Source: UBA8752 sp002172485
GTDB lineage: Bacteria > Bacteroidota > Bacteroidia > Flavobacteriales_D > Sanyastnellaceae
Assembly: GCA_042089915.1 (NCBI GenBank)
Contig: JBELJZ010000005.1
Location: 62,001 to 126,000, forward strand
Length of the DNA: 64,000 nt
Direction: 5' to 3'
The notes beneath the pieces are model-generated. The model was not told the origin of the DNA, searched no databases, and worked only from the letters and a program-made list of their open reading frames with translations. Below, in pieces: positions 46,764-56,400 of the stretch (within the stretch, counting starts at the first letter, position 1; each line of letters begins with the position of its first letter). A program made the position numbers and the translations under genes.

Positions 46764-47861
46764 TCACTCGGCCTGAGAGATGCCGGCCTGTTTCAACCGC
46801 TCCATGCGTTCTGTGGAACGCAGGGCTTGAATCAATTCCTCCAGCTCGCCGCCCAACAAGCGCTCCAGTGCATGCAAGGTCATTCCGATGCGGTGGTCGG
46901 TGACCCTCCCCTGTGGATAATTGTAGGTTCGGATCTTGCCCGAACGGTCCCCGGTTCCCACTTGGGATTTCCGTTCGGCCGCTTCTGCTGCCCGCCGAGC
47001 TTGGTCTTCTGCCTCCCAGAGGCGAGCGCGGAGTACGCCCAGTGCCTGCTCGTAATTGGCATGCTGCGACCGACCGTCCTGGCATTCCACCACGATCCCC
47101 GTAGGCAGGTGGGTCAGGCGAACGGCACTCTCCGTCTTGTTGACGTGCTGTCCGCCAGCGCCGCTCGCGCGAAAAGTGTCCTTGCGCACATCCTTCAGGT
47201 CCAGCGTCACATCCGTGGCCTCCGCCTCGGGCAGGATGGCGACTGTGGCGGCGCTGGTGTGGATGCGGCCCTGGGATTCGGTCGCGGGCACGCGCTGCAC
47301 ACGGTGGGTGCCACTCTCGTATTTCAAGTGACCAAAGACGCCTTCTCCAGAAACCCGTGCCACCACTTCCTTGTAGCCTCCAGAAGACCCGGCATGGCTC
47401 CCAACAGACTCCACTTTCCACCCCTTGGATTCACAGTACCGCACATACATTCGGAACAGGTCGCCAGCCCACAACGCCGCCTCGTCGCCCCCGGTTCCCG
47501 CTCGGACTTCCAGGATGCAGTCCCTGCGGTCACTGGGATCATCGGGCACCAAGGCCTCTTCCAATTCGCGCTTCAAGCTGGCGAGCTCCTCCGTCAAGCG
47601 ATCGACTTCCTCTTGCGCCATGTCGGCAAGCTCTGCGTCCTCGCTGTGGACATCGTCCTGCGCGGCGCGAAGGTCATCCGAGGCCACCCTGAAGCGCTGA
47701 ATCCGAGCCACAATGGGGTCGAGCTCATTGAAATCGCGCATCGCTGACCGGTAGGCTGCAACGTCAGAGATGACGTCGGGGTCGATGATGCGAAGGGACA
47801 ATTCCCGGTGACGGTCCTCCAGCGATCCCAGCCGCCCGAGCAACCCGTCTGCCTCAGGCAT
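46764..47861 (-). CDS. prfA: Peptide chain release factor 1
   Basis: A 365-residue factor that ends translation at UAA and UAG. The stop-codon-reading motif PAT (residues 192-194, in RVPATESQGR) identifies RF1 rather than RF2; the hydrolysis motif GGQ is at residues 236-238 (SGAGGQHVNKT). Length is normal. Its ATG lies inside the 3' end of purM (8-nt overlap), so translation is probably coupled. Confidence 0.97.
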   Translation of the reverse strand: MPEADGLLGRLGSLEDRHRELSLRIIDPDVISDVAAYRSAMRDFNELDPIVARIQRFRVASDDLRAAQDDVHSEDAELADMAQEEVDRLTEELASLKRELEEALVPDDPSDRRDCILEVRAGTGGDEAALWAGDLFRMYVRYCESKGWKVESVGSHAGSSGGYKEVVARVSGEGVFGHLKYESGTHRVQRVPATESQGRIHTSAATVAILPEAEATDVTLDLKDVRKDTFRASGAGGQHVNKTESAVRLTHLPTGIVVECQDGRSQHANYEQALGVLRARLWEAEDQARRAAEAAERKSQVGTGDRSGKIRTYNYPQGRVTDHRIGMTLHALERLLGGELEELIQALRSTERMERLKQAGISQAE

Positions 47862-49056
47862 ACGTCTCGAGGCCTTGCGGACCGTGGATGGTCAACCGCG
47901 GAGCATCCGCTGAGCGGGCTTCCACACGGCCCACAATCTGCGCGGCCACCCCGTGCTTGTGGGCAGCGGCAATGACGGTCTCTGCGTGTTCGGGCGTTGT
48001 ATACACCTCCATGCGATGCCCCATGTTGTACACTTGGTACATCTCGTGCCACCCCGTGCCGCTGTGCTCCTGAATCAGGCGGAACAACGGGGGCGTCTCA
48101 AAGAGGTTGTCCTTGACAATGTGCAAGCCCTCGTCCGCGAAATGCAGCACCTTGGTTTGACCACCACCACTGCAGTGGACCATTCCGTGCAGGGCCTCGC
48201 GGCCTTCCTTGAAGAGGTCCACGAGCACAGGCGCGTAGGTGCGTGTGGGAGACAGCACGAGCTTGCCCGCATCCACGGGCACCCCTTCCACGGCATCGGT
48301 CACGTCGAATGGCCCGGTGTACACCAATTCTTGGGGGAGCCAAGGGTCGAAGCACTCCGGATACTTCTCCCGCCATCCGGGGCCGAACATGTCGTGACGG
48401 GCACTGGTCAATCCATTGGACCCCGTGCCGCCATTCCAGGCGTCTTCATAATGGGCCCGGCCGTCGCTGGCCAATCCGACGATGACATTCCCCGCTTGAA
48501 TCCGCGCGTTGTCAATCACCTCATCGCGGCGCATGCGGCACACCACGGTGGAGTCCACCACCACGGTGCGGACAAGGTCACCGAGGTCGGCGGTTTCCCC
48601 ACCTGTGCCCCGGATATCCAGTCCCCATTTGCGCCACTCGGCCATCAGCTCTTCTGTTCCTTGGATCAAGGCCGCGATGACCTCACCGGGGACCAACCGT
48701 TTGTTGCGTCCAATGGTAGAGCTGACGAGAATCGGGCCCGTGGCGCCGACACAAAGCAGGTCGTCGAGGTTCATCACCAAGGCATCCTGGGCAATGCCCT
48801 TCCAGACGGACAGGTCTCCGGTCTCCTTCCAATAAATCCAAGCCAGGGCGCTCTTGGTACCCGCCCCATCGGCGTGCATGACCAAGCAATGGTCCTCGCT
48901 GCCGGTCAGGGCATCGGCCACCACTTTGCAAAACGCCTTTGGAAAGAGGCCTTTGTCAAGGCCGGAGATGGCTGCGTGCACTTCCTCCTTGCCGGAGGAA
49001 ACACCGCGCTTCGCATACCGGTCCTCCGCGGAAGCGGCGGTGTTGGAGAGGCTCAC
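47854..49056 (-). CDS. purM: Phosphoribosylformylglycinamidine cyclo-ligase (AIR synthetase)
   Basis: A 400-residue ATP-dependent enzyme forming aminoimidazole ribonucleotide in purine synthesis. Motifs of the PurM family are HADGAGTKSA near the N-terminus, DLLCVGATGP, GTGGETADLGDLVRT, GLASDGRAHYE and the C-terminal YNMGHRMEV. It starts with a GTG that overlaps the TGA of the PorE-like gene (GTGA). It is of the longer Bacteroidota type. Its unusual neighbour is a T9SS-type envelope protein. Confidence 0.95.
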   Translation of the reverse strand: MSLSNTAASAEDRYAKRGVSSGKEEVHAAISGLDKGLFPKAFCKVVADALTGSEDHCLVMHADGAGTKSALAWIYWKETGDLSVWKGIAQDALVMNLDDLLCVGATGPILVSSTIGRNKRLVPGEVIAALIQGTEELMAEWRKWGLDIRGTGGETADLGDLVRTVVVDSTVVCRMRRDEVIDNARIQAGNVIVGLASDGRAHYEDAWNGGTGSNGLTSARHDMFGPGWREKYPECFDPWLPQELVYTGPFDVTDAVEGVPVDAGKLVLSPTRTYAPVLVDLFKEGREALHGMVHCSGGGQTKVLHFADEGLHIVKDNLFETPPLFRLIQEHSGTGWHEMYQVYNMGHRMEVYTTPEHAETVIAAAHKHGVAAQIVGRVEARSADAPRLTIHGPQGLETYA

Positions 49057-51062
49057 TCGGGGACGTAGTCGAAGCTGGTGATTCGGAACACCGTGCGGCG
49101 GTTCATTTGGTGCGCTGCCTCGCGCTCCTCTTCAGTGGCGAGGGCCGCAATCTCCGCATCGCTGATGAGCGGCATGGACTCTCCGCGGCCCAGAGGCTGC
49201 AAGCGGGCGCGCTCAATGCCACGCTCCACGAGATAGTTCACGCAGGTTTCCGCACGCTGCTGGCTCAGTAGGTCATTGGCCTTGATGCCACCCCGGGTGT
49301 CGGTGTGGGCTTCGAGGGAAATGACGAACGTCGGGTTGCGCTCGAGCAGATCGACGAGGTAATCCAGGCTGTCCCTGGAGTTGACAGCCTCATTGACAAT
49401 CAAGTCGGCCTTGGCGAACTCATACTGGACCAGCGGCATCGGGTAATCCTCATTGGTCACCACCTCGCGAAGGAGATACTCCTTGATGAAGTTGGTGCTC
49501 TTGCTGAGACCGATGGTGCTGAATTGGTCGCCTGCGCTGATGTAGCCTTCCATGGAAATGTCCACGGAGTACGTGCTCTCGGCTCCAATCTCCCATTCTC
49601 CATCCTCAGCGCCACCTTCTGCATCCGTGCTGGAAGACATGCTGGCACCATCGCTGCCCGTCACCGTCACCTTGGCTCCAACGATCGGCATGCCGGTATC
49701 GTAGTCATAGACGTAAGGAACGTAGTCGAATTCCAGCGGCGGCATGGAGAAGGCGAAGATGTCATCCTTGCCCTTGCTCTCCGGGCGGTCGGAGGACAGG
49801 TACCCCTGTTCCTTCTTCGGGTGGTAAACCAGGGCGAAGTCATCGGAGGCCGTGTTGATGGGGTACTCCATGAATTTCGGGGTATCGAAGTTCATGCCAT
49901 CCCCTTTCCAGGTGGCCATGAGGATGTCCAATCCACCCATGCCGCCGGGGCGGTCAGAGGCAAAGTAGAGGTCGCCATTCTTCCGGATGTGGGGGAAGAA
50001 CTCGTCGCCGCTCGAATTGATGCCGGGGCCCATGTTCTGAGGGGCTCCCCATTCCCCGTTCGCCTCGTCGTACTGGATGTACCACAAGTCGCGGCCGCCT
50101 TGTCCGCCCTGCATGTCACTCACGAAAACCATGAACTGGTCATCCGGGGTGAGGGCGGGCTGTCCCACCTGGGAGCTGTCGTCGCCGGCTTCCCGGTCGA
50201 GGATGCCCAATTCCTCAGCGGCACCCCAGCGGGACCCTACTTTCTCGGACTTGTAGATGTCACACGGAAAGTTGTTGTCCTTGTCGACCAAGCACCGGGT
50301 GAAGTACAGCGTCTTGTAATCGGTATTCAAGGCCACACCGCCCTCGTTGCTCGGGCTGTTGATGGTGTTGCCGAGAGGCTCCGGAATGCTCCACTTGTTC
50401 TTGCGGTCCACTTCGGCCATGAACAGGTCCATGTAGCTTTCTCCTGTGATGGGGTCTTCTCCACTGCCAGCGCTGCTGCTGCGGCTCGAAGCGAAAATGA
50501 CCTCTTCACCGCGCTTGTCAGCGAACATCATGGCGAAGTCGAAGTTGGGAGAGTTCACCATCACCAGAGGCTCGACCACGAAGCGGCTCTCGCCGACGAT
50601 CAGGCTCTCCGCAGCATTGTTGCAGGAATTGATGAAGGTGTCGGCCAACTCGCCGTCGCCGCCATTGGACTTGTAATTCTGGAACTGCTCCACCGCATCG
50701 TCAAAGTCGCCCTGTCCCATGAACACCAGACCGTAGTTCTTGAACACCTCCGGGTTGTCGTTGGCCCACTTGAGGTCGATGGCGCGCTTGTACCACTCCT
50801 CAGCGGCAGGCAAAGCCCGGCTCAAGCGATAGCACTCACCAATCAGGAAACAAACACGGCCTTTTTCGTCGAGGTTGCCCTTGAGCTTGGCATAGGCCAC
50901 CTGGTAGTCCTTGGCAGCTTCGAAATAACCACCGCGGTCAAAGGCGGCGTCGGCATCGGCCGTGATGTCATTCTGGGCCAAGCCCGGGAGGGCAATCAGG
51001 GCAAAGACAAGGGTGAACGCAGCGCGGCATGCGGCGGTACGCTCAAGAAGCAGGTTCAACAT
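49053..51062 (-). CDS. PorE-like envelope protein: TPR, WD40-like propeller, CRD and OmpA domains
   Basis: A 669-residue exported protein with signal peptide LLERTAACRAAFTLVFALIALPGLAQ. In order: TPR-like repeats (about residues 30-160), a WD40/PD40-type propeller with EEVIFASSRS, TLYFTRC, FMVFVSDMQGGQGGRDLW and DLYFASDRPGGMGG, a carboxypeptidase-regulatory-like domain (GAKVTVTG), and a C-terminal OmpA peptidoglycan-binding domain (EAHTDTRGGIKANDLLSQQRA). This is the layout of P. gingivalis PorE, which links T9SS to peptidoglycan. Unlike PorE it shows no lipobox. It is coupled to purM by a GTGA overlap. Confidence 0.88.
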   Translation of the reverse strand: MLNLLLERTAACRAAFTLVFALIALPGLAQNDITADADAAFDRGGYFEAAKDYQVAYAKLKGNLDEKGRVCFLIGECYRLSRALPAAEEWYKRAIDLKWANDNPEVFKNYGLVFMGQGDFDDAVEQFQNYKSNGGDGELADTFINSCNNAAESLIVGESRFVVEPLVMVNSPNFDFAMMFADKRGEEVIFASSRSSSAGSGEDPITGESYMDLFMAEVDRKNKWSIPEPLGNTINSPSNEGGVALNTDYKTLYFTRCLVDKDNNFPCDIYKSEKVGSRWGAAEELGILDREAGDDSSQVGQPALTPDDQFMVFVSDMQGGQGGRDLWYIQYDEANGEWGAPQNMGPGINSSGDEFFPHIRKNGDLYFASDRPGGMGGLDILMATWKGDGMNFDTPKFMEYPINTASDDFALVYHPKKEQGYLSSDRPESKGKDDIFAFSMPPLEFDYVPYVYDYDTGMPIVGAKVTVTGSDGASMSSSTDAEGGAEDGEWEIGAESTYSVDISMEGYISAGDQFSTIGLSKSTNFIKEYLLREVVTNEDYPMPLVQYEFAKADLIVNEAVNSRDSLDYLVDLLERNPTFVISLEAHTDTRGGIKANDLLSQQRAETCVNYLVERGIERARLQPLGRGESMPLISDAEIAALATEEEREAAHQMNRRTVFRITSFDYVPE

Positions 51063-51082
51063 TCCCAATTGAGGTTTACGGG

Positions 51083-51090
51083 CGAATGTA
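51083..51090 (-). promoter_or_regulatory. Promoter -7 box of the PorE-like gene
   Basis: The minus strand reads TACATTCG, the TAnnTTCG variant, 20 nt before the ATG. It starts 1 nt after the last base of the glnN terminator stem. Confidence 0.5.
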
Positions 51091-51091
51091 A

Positions 51092-51131
51092 GAAGGCCCC
51101 GGAACTTCACGTGAACGAATCCGGGGCCTTC
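51092..51131. terminator. Terminator of glnN
   Basis: A perfect 12-bp stem GAAGGCCCCGGA/TCCGGGGCCTTC with a 16-nt loop, 20 nt after the glnN stop. The T-run on the minus strand is short (TTAC), so termination strength is uncertain. Confidence 0.8.
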
Positions 51132-51151
51132 CTTGTTTTGCCGTGTTAATA

Positions 51152-53341
51152 TCAGCGCGTGAAGAGCAATTCGCGCAGCTTCGGGAAGGGCCAGCGACTG
51201 TCTTCCGTCAGCTTTTCGAGCTGGTCCACCTGGATGCGACACTCTTCCATCAGAGGCTTTACCACTTCGGCATACCCCTTGGCGACGGCGTGTGCATCGT
51301 CGAGCTCGTTCATTTTGCTGCGCTCGGTGCGCAACTTGTTCAGCAAATCGTAGGTAGCAGACACGCCGGCGGAGAGGTCCTCGAGGAGGCCGCGCTGCGC
51401 CACTGTCATGGCATCGGCTTGGTTGTCGCCGAAAACATCCATGAAGCCCTGGATGTTGGCGAGCAGGTCGCTCTGGTAATCCAAGACGGCCGGCAGAACC
51501 TGGTTGGTCACCATGTCGCCAAGGACGCGGGCCTCGATCTGCAGCTTCATCACATAGTTCTCAAGCTCGACCTCGGTACGGGCCGCGATTTCCTCCGCCG
51601 TGAGGACGCCCATGCCGTTGAACAGCTCGACCACTTCCTTGCGGTCCCAGACTGCGAGCGCGCTCGGCGTATCGAGCAGGTTGGACAATCCGCGCTTGGC
51701 AGCCTCGTCCACCCACTCTTGACCGTAGCCGTTGCCTTCGAAACGGATGGCCTTGCTCTCCTTGATGAGCTTCTGAATCTCCTTGAGCAGGGCCTCGTCC
51801 TTCTTGTCACCGCCGGCGATGCGGGCATCGACGGCCTCCTTGAACATGTTGAGCTGCTCGGCCATGATTGTGTTGAGCACGGTCATCGGCACAGCGCAGT
51901 TGGCAGCGCTGCCCACGGCGCGGAACTCGAATTTGTTGCCCGTGAAGGCAAATGGGGAGGTCCGGTTGCGGTCGGTGTTGTCGAGCAGCACCTCCGGGAT
52001 GCGGCCGATCTCCAACTTCACAGCCGTCTTCTCGTCCGGGCTCATCTTGCCGGCAGACACGTTTTCCTCAACGGCGTCGAGCAATTCGGTCAGCTTGGAG
52101 CCGATGAAGGCACTGATGATGGCCGGCGGCGCTTCATTGGCACCGAGACGGTGGTCGTTGCCAGCGCTGGCGATCGCCGCACGCAACACATCGGCATGGC
52201 GGTGAATCGCTGCGATGGTGTTGACGAAGAAGGTCAGGAAGCGCAGATTCGTCTTCGGGTTGGTGCCAGGCTTGAGCAGGTTGACACCGGTGTTCGTGCC
52301 CAGAGACCAGTTGTTGTGCTTTCCGGAACCGTTGAGACCAGCGAAGGGCTTCTCGTGAACCAGCAAGCGGAAGTCGTGGCGAATGGACACCGTCTCGAGC
52401 AATTCCATCAGGAGAAGGTTGTGGTCGTTGGCCACGTTCGCCTCCTCGAAGACCGGCGCCACCTCGAACTGGTTCGGCGCCACCTCGTTGTGGCGGGTGG
52501 TGACGGGAATGCCGAGTTTGTGGGCTTCACATTCGAAGTCCTGCATGAACGCCATCACGCGCGGCGGGATGCTGCCGAAGTAGTTGTCGTCCAACTGTTG
52601 GCCTTTGGCCGGGGCGGCACCGAGCAGGGCACGTCCGCTTTGGCTCAGGTCGGGACGGGCGTTGTAGAGCGCCTTGTCCACCAGGAAGTACTCCTGCTCC
52701 CAGCCGAGGGTGGCGACCACCTTGGTCACATTCTTGTCGAAGTACTGGCAGACGTTTGTGGCGGCCTTGTCCACGGCAGCGAGGGCCTTGAGGAGGGGCG
52801 CTTTGTTGTCGAGAGACTGTCCCGTGTAGGCGATGAAGATGGTGGGAATGCACAGCGTCGTGCCCATGATGAACGGGGCACTGCTCGGGTCCCAGAGGGT
52901 GTATCCGCGGGCCTCGAAGGTGGAGCGGATGCCACCATTCGGGAAGCTGGAGGCGTCGGGCTCCTGTTGGACGAGGAGGCTCCCGTCGAACCGCTCGATG
53001 GCACCACCGCGGCCGTCAGGCTGGATGAAGCTGTCGTGCTTCTCCGCCGTGCTGCCGGTCAGCGGCTGGAACCAGTGGGTGTAGTGCGTCGCACCGCGGG
53101 CCATGGCCCACTCTTTGAGAGAGCTGGCCACCTGATCGGCAATCTTCCGGTCGATGCGAATGCCGTCTTGCGTGGCAGCCACAACGTGGTCGTAAGCCTC
53201 CTCCGTGAGGTACTCGCGCATGGCGCTGAGGGTGAAGGCGTGGTCGCCGTAGTACTCTGAGATTTTGCGGGAAGGCGTCTCAGGGGCCTTGGGGGAACGC
53301 TCGAGGACATCCTCGATTGCCGTGATGCGGTAAGTGGACAT
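51152..53341 (-). CDS. glnN: Glutamine synthetase type III
   Basis: A 729-residue enzyme that makes glutamine from glutamate, ammonia and ATP. It belongs to the GSIII class typical of Bacteroidota: length about 730, the N-terminal GRGGAIERFDGSLLVQQEPD, the catalytic core LGWEQEYFLVD, TRHNEVAPNQFE, KPFAGLNGSGKHNNWS and RTSPFAFTGNKFEFR, and a helical C-terminal region. I chose the ATG giving MSTYRITAIEDV. An exact TATTTTTG promoter box is 18 nt upstream, and a 6-bp inverted repeat lies farther out. Confidence 0.97.
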   Translation of the reverse strand: MSTYRITAIEDVLERSPKAPETPSRKISEYYGDHAFTLSAMREYLTEEAYDHVVAATQDGIRIDRKIADQVASSLKEWAMARGATHYTHWFQPLTGSTAEKHDSFIQPDGRGGAIERFDGSLLVQQEPDASSFPNGGIRSTFEARGYTLWDPSSAPFIMGTTLCIPTIFIAYTGQSLDNKAPLLKALAAVDKAATNVCQYFDKNVTKVVATLGWEQEYFLVDKALYNARPDLSQSGRALLGAAPAKGQQLDDNYFGSIPPRVMAFMQDFECEAHKLGIPVTTRHNEVAPNQFEVAPVFEEANVANDHNLLLMELLETVSIRHDFRLLVHEKPFAGLNGSGKHNNWSLGTNTGVNLLKPGTNPKTNLRFLTFFVNTIAAIHRHADVLRAAIASAGNDHRLGANEAPPAIISAFIGSKLTELLDAVEENVSAGKMSPDEKTAVKLEIGRIPEVLLDNTDRNRTSPFAFTGNKFEFRAVGSAANCAVPMTVLNTIMAEQLNMFKEAVDARIAGGDKKDEALLKEIQKLIKESKAIRFEGNGYGQEWVDEAAKRGLSNLLDTPSALAVWDRKEVVELFNGMGVLTAEEIAARTEVELENYVMKLQIEARVLGDMVTNQVLPAVLDYQSDLLANIQGFMDVFGDNQADAMTVAQRGLLEDLSAGVSATYDLLNKLRTERSKMNELDDAHAVAKGYAEVVKPLMEECRIQVDQLEKLTEDSRWPFPKLRELLFTR

Positions 53342-53359
53342 GTATTTCCAATAAAGACG

Positions 53360-53367
53360 CAAAAATA
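53360..53367 (-). promoter_or_regulatory. Promoter -7 box of glnN
   Basis: The minus strand reads TATTTTTG, an exact TAnnTTTG, 18 nt before the ATG. A TTG 14 nt upstream is closer than the usual spacing. Farther upstream, 53401-53419 holds the inverted repeat TGAATT-N7-AATTCA, a possible nitrogen-control operator. Confidence 0.55.
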
Positions 53368-53484
53368 GAGCGCCCCCTCGTCAAAAACCGGGGTTGTTGA
53401 TGAATTTTTCGCGAATTCACGGCACACCCCCCTCTTTTGAAGGGGTTCTCTCAGAAAATTCTTGATTTTTTCAGCCCAACCCCC

Positions 53485-56400
53485 TCAGAAAACGACCACG
53501 CGGCGCCGAACCGTCCAATCTCCCTGTTGCAAAACGAGCAGATGCACACCGGCTGGCAATCCCGCCAGTGGGATGCTGCCTTGGTAACGGGCATCCGGCC
53601 TGGCGTGTCCACGTCCGGATTGCACCTCCCGGCCCGCTCCGTCCAGCAGGGACCAGGTGAAGGCCCCGTTCCACCCCTCCAATTCAAACGTCACCGCCTC
53701 CCTCGCGGGATTGGGGTAGACCCGCACTTCGGTCACATCGGTCACGTCGGGCGCTTCAATGTCGTTGACCAGGTTGGTCTCAAAGTGGAAGTTGTGGACA
53801 ATGGACTTTCCGAAGTCCGGCTCGAAGGTGATGAAGTTGCCCCCCACCTTCCGAAGGCGGACAAAACCACTGCCGTCGTTGTTGGCCCAGAAGCTGATGC
53901 CATCGTCGTCGCTGTCGAAGAACTCAAAGGTGTAGCACCCTTCATTCATGTAAATGGTGTCCCGGTACTGGGTGTTGGCCTCCGGATAGGTCCGCTGGAA
54001 GTAGACCGTCCCGTCCTGGTGAGTCAGTTTGGCGCTGTTCTCCCACGGCGTGGAGTTCGTTCGGACAAAGACGATCAACCGGTTGTCGTCCTCATCGTCG
54101 GGACCGTCCATGTAGGTGTAGGTCGGCGGGCGGCGGAAGGTGCTCCGCACTTCGTCGTTCCATGCGACCTCATCCGTTCCGCCGTTCGCGGCGGACACCC
54201 GGGCAATGAAAACGAGGTCCTCATCTTCGTCGCCCACCCAGAGGTTGGCGTCCAACGCTACGAGGTCCACGATTTCTTCCTCGAGGAAGCCCAGCTCACC
54301 GGTCCACGTGGTCGACTGCAGGTTGCCCTCCACACCGAACGTGATCGTGCAGGAGGTCAATGGCGTGCTGCCACTGTTGCGCAGGACGACTTGCGGCTTG
54401 TCACAAATGGGGTTGGTCCGGGAGGACAACTTGGACCCGTTGGGCGCAATGACCTCGACCAGCTCCGCATCCAAGCTGTGGTTCGCTGGACCGTAGGCGA
54501 TGATCTGCCCCTCAAACCGGTAGTTCCCGTCCGGGTCGTCATCGATGTCGTAGTCCACCGTGAAACTGTCATTGCCCTCCACGAGCGGCGTCAGTTCCAT
54601 GTCGCGGGTCTCAGTGGGCGCTCCCGGGCACCATCCGGCCCGGTCGTAAATCCACGTTCCTCCTTGTGGGAAGAGGGCGTTGTCCGCGCACTCCTGCATG
54701 ATCTGCCAGGACCAGTGCTGCTCGCCGTTGACCTTGACCTTGTGGATGTTCGGGCAGAACTCCGCACAGTTGTTGCCCGAGCCGAAGCCGTGGCCGGAAG
54801 CGCGGGTCTTGAGGCGCCACATGGCCTCCCCTTCTCCAGGCGCATACTCGTAGGCCACCACATTCTGATCGAAAGTGGACAGACCGTATTGGCCTTTCCA
54901 AAAAGCTTCCACCCCCAGCACGTCCCGTGTGGGCTCGCCTTCGATGAAGTGGAATTTGAGGTCGAGCAGTTCTTGCCAATTTCCGGCTTCCAGCTGGACG
55001 CTGTCCCGCAAAAGTGGCAGGTAATCCGTCACATCATACCACCAGGTCCAGCCGTCGTCCCCGAGGTCCAATCCGATGCCATACGGCGTGATGTAGCGGT
55101 AGAGCTCATAGCGGTCAATGACCTCGAACGGCACGCCGAAGTAATCCAGGGTGTCGTTGACCACCTCGGTAACCTCACCCGGCAACGGGTGGGGGATGGT
55201 GTCCCCAAACAGCGGAACGGCCACTGTCTCGCCTGGAGCATAGTGGTAGGTCAAGTCCGTCATGGCCACCGCATTGCCCTGCACCTCCCAGGTGGACAGG
55301 CTCATCGGCGCGACGGGCTGCAAGTCCAAGATGGCGCCGTCCGCCACCAACTCGAGGTAGTCCCCGCGCCCGAATCCGATGTGCGGACGGAACATGGTCT
55401 CGTCCCCTTTGAACCGCTCTCGGCCGGGTGTGGTGCGGCGCAGCGTGGTGCCGTGGTGGAATCCTGGCGCCCCGCCCGGGTTGTGGTTGACTTCTTCGGT
55501 GCCGTTGGCCCCATCGAAGTGGTAGTCGACCAGCAGGTCATCCCAGTCCGGATGGAAGGCCGTCGGCTGGTGGTTCATCCACTCGGCGATGGTCTCCCCG
55601 TCGAGGGCTTTGCTCCAGATCCGGAAATCGTCGACCCTCCCGTTGTAATGGTTGGTGCCGCTTCCGCTGCACCCGAGGTTCATCCGGACAATGTCCTCGA
55701 TGGGGTTGTCTTTGTTGGTGGCGCTGTGGAAGAGGACACCATTGAGGTACATCTCCATGACGCCGGTCGCGGCGTTCTTGACGAAAGCCCAGTGGTTCCA
55801 TTGCCCCTCGTAATCCTGCGTCGCGGCCTGGGCATCGATGCGGTCGTAACCGCCGTCCCAACCGCAGTCCCAGTATACGCGGCCGTTGCCCCAGGGCAGG
55901 TGGACGTTGACCACCCGCTGGTTGTTGGCGTTGAGCCCTTCGAAGAGCGTGCCGTTTTGGGGCTGGCTGTCCGGATCGCCGTAGACCCAGCATTCGATGG
56001 TGATCTCTTGGGACAACCCACCGAGGTCGTCCACATCCACCTCGATGCGGTCCGGTGCCATCAAGACCACTTCACCATCTTCTCCTGTGGACGTCCACCC
56101 TGGTCCCTCGGCGTGGTTGGTGAGCACCCAACCATCCTGATTGCCGTCCGTGTCGACGTCGACATCGTCCAGGGCAAACTCCAGAATCAAGTTGCCCTCC
56201 CCGTCCCAGTCGATGGGTGGCGACAGGCGAAGCGACAGGCTGTCGTCGAATTGCCAGGACGACAGGCCATAGTGGTAGGCGGTGTTCGACAGCTCGCGGA
56301 ACCCGGTCAGGACCGTGTCACTGGTCAGACCCCATTTGAGGTCCATGCGCCGGGCATCGGCCGCACCGGCCATCATGGGAATCCACAAGCGGTCAATGGC

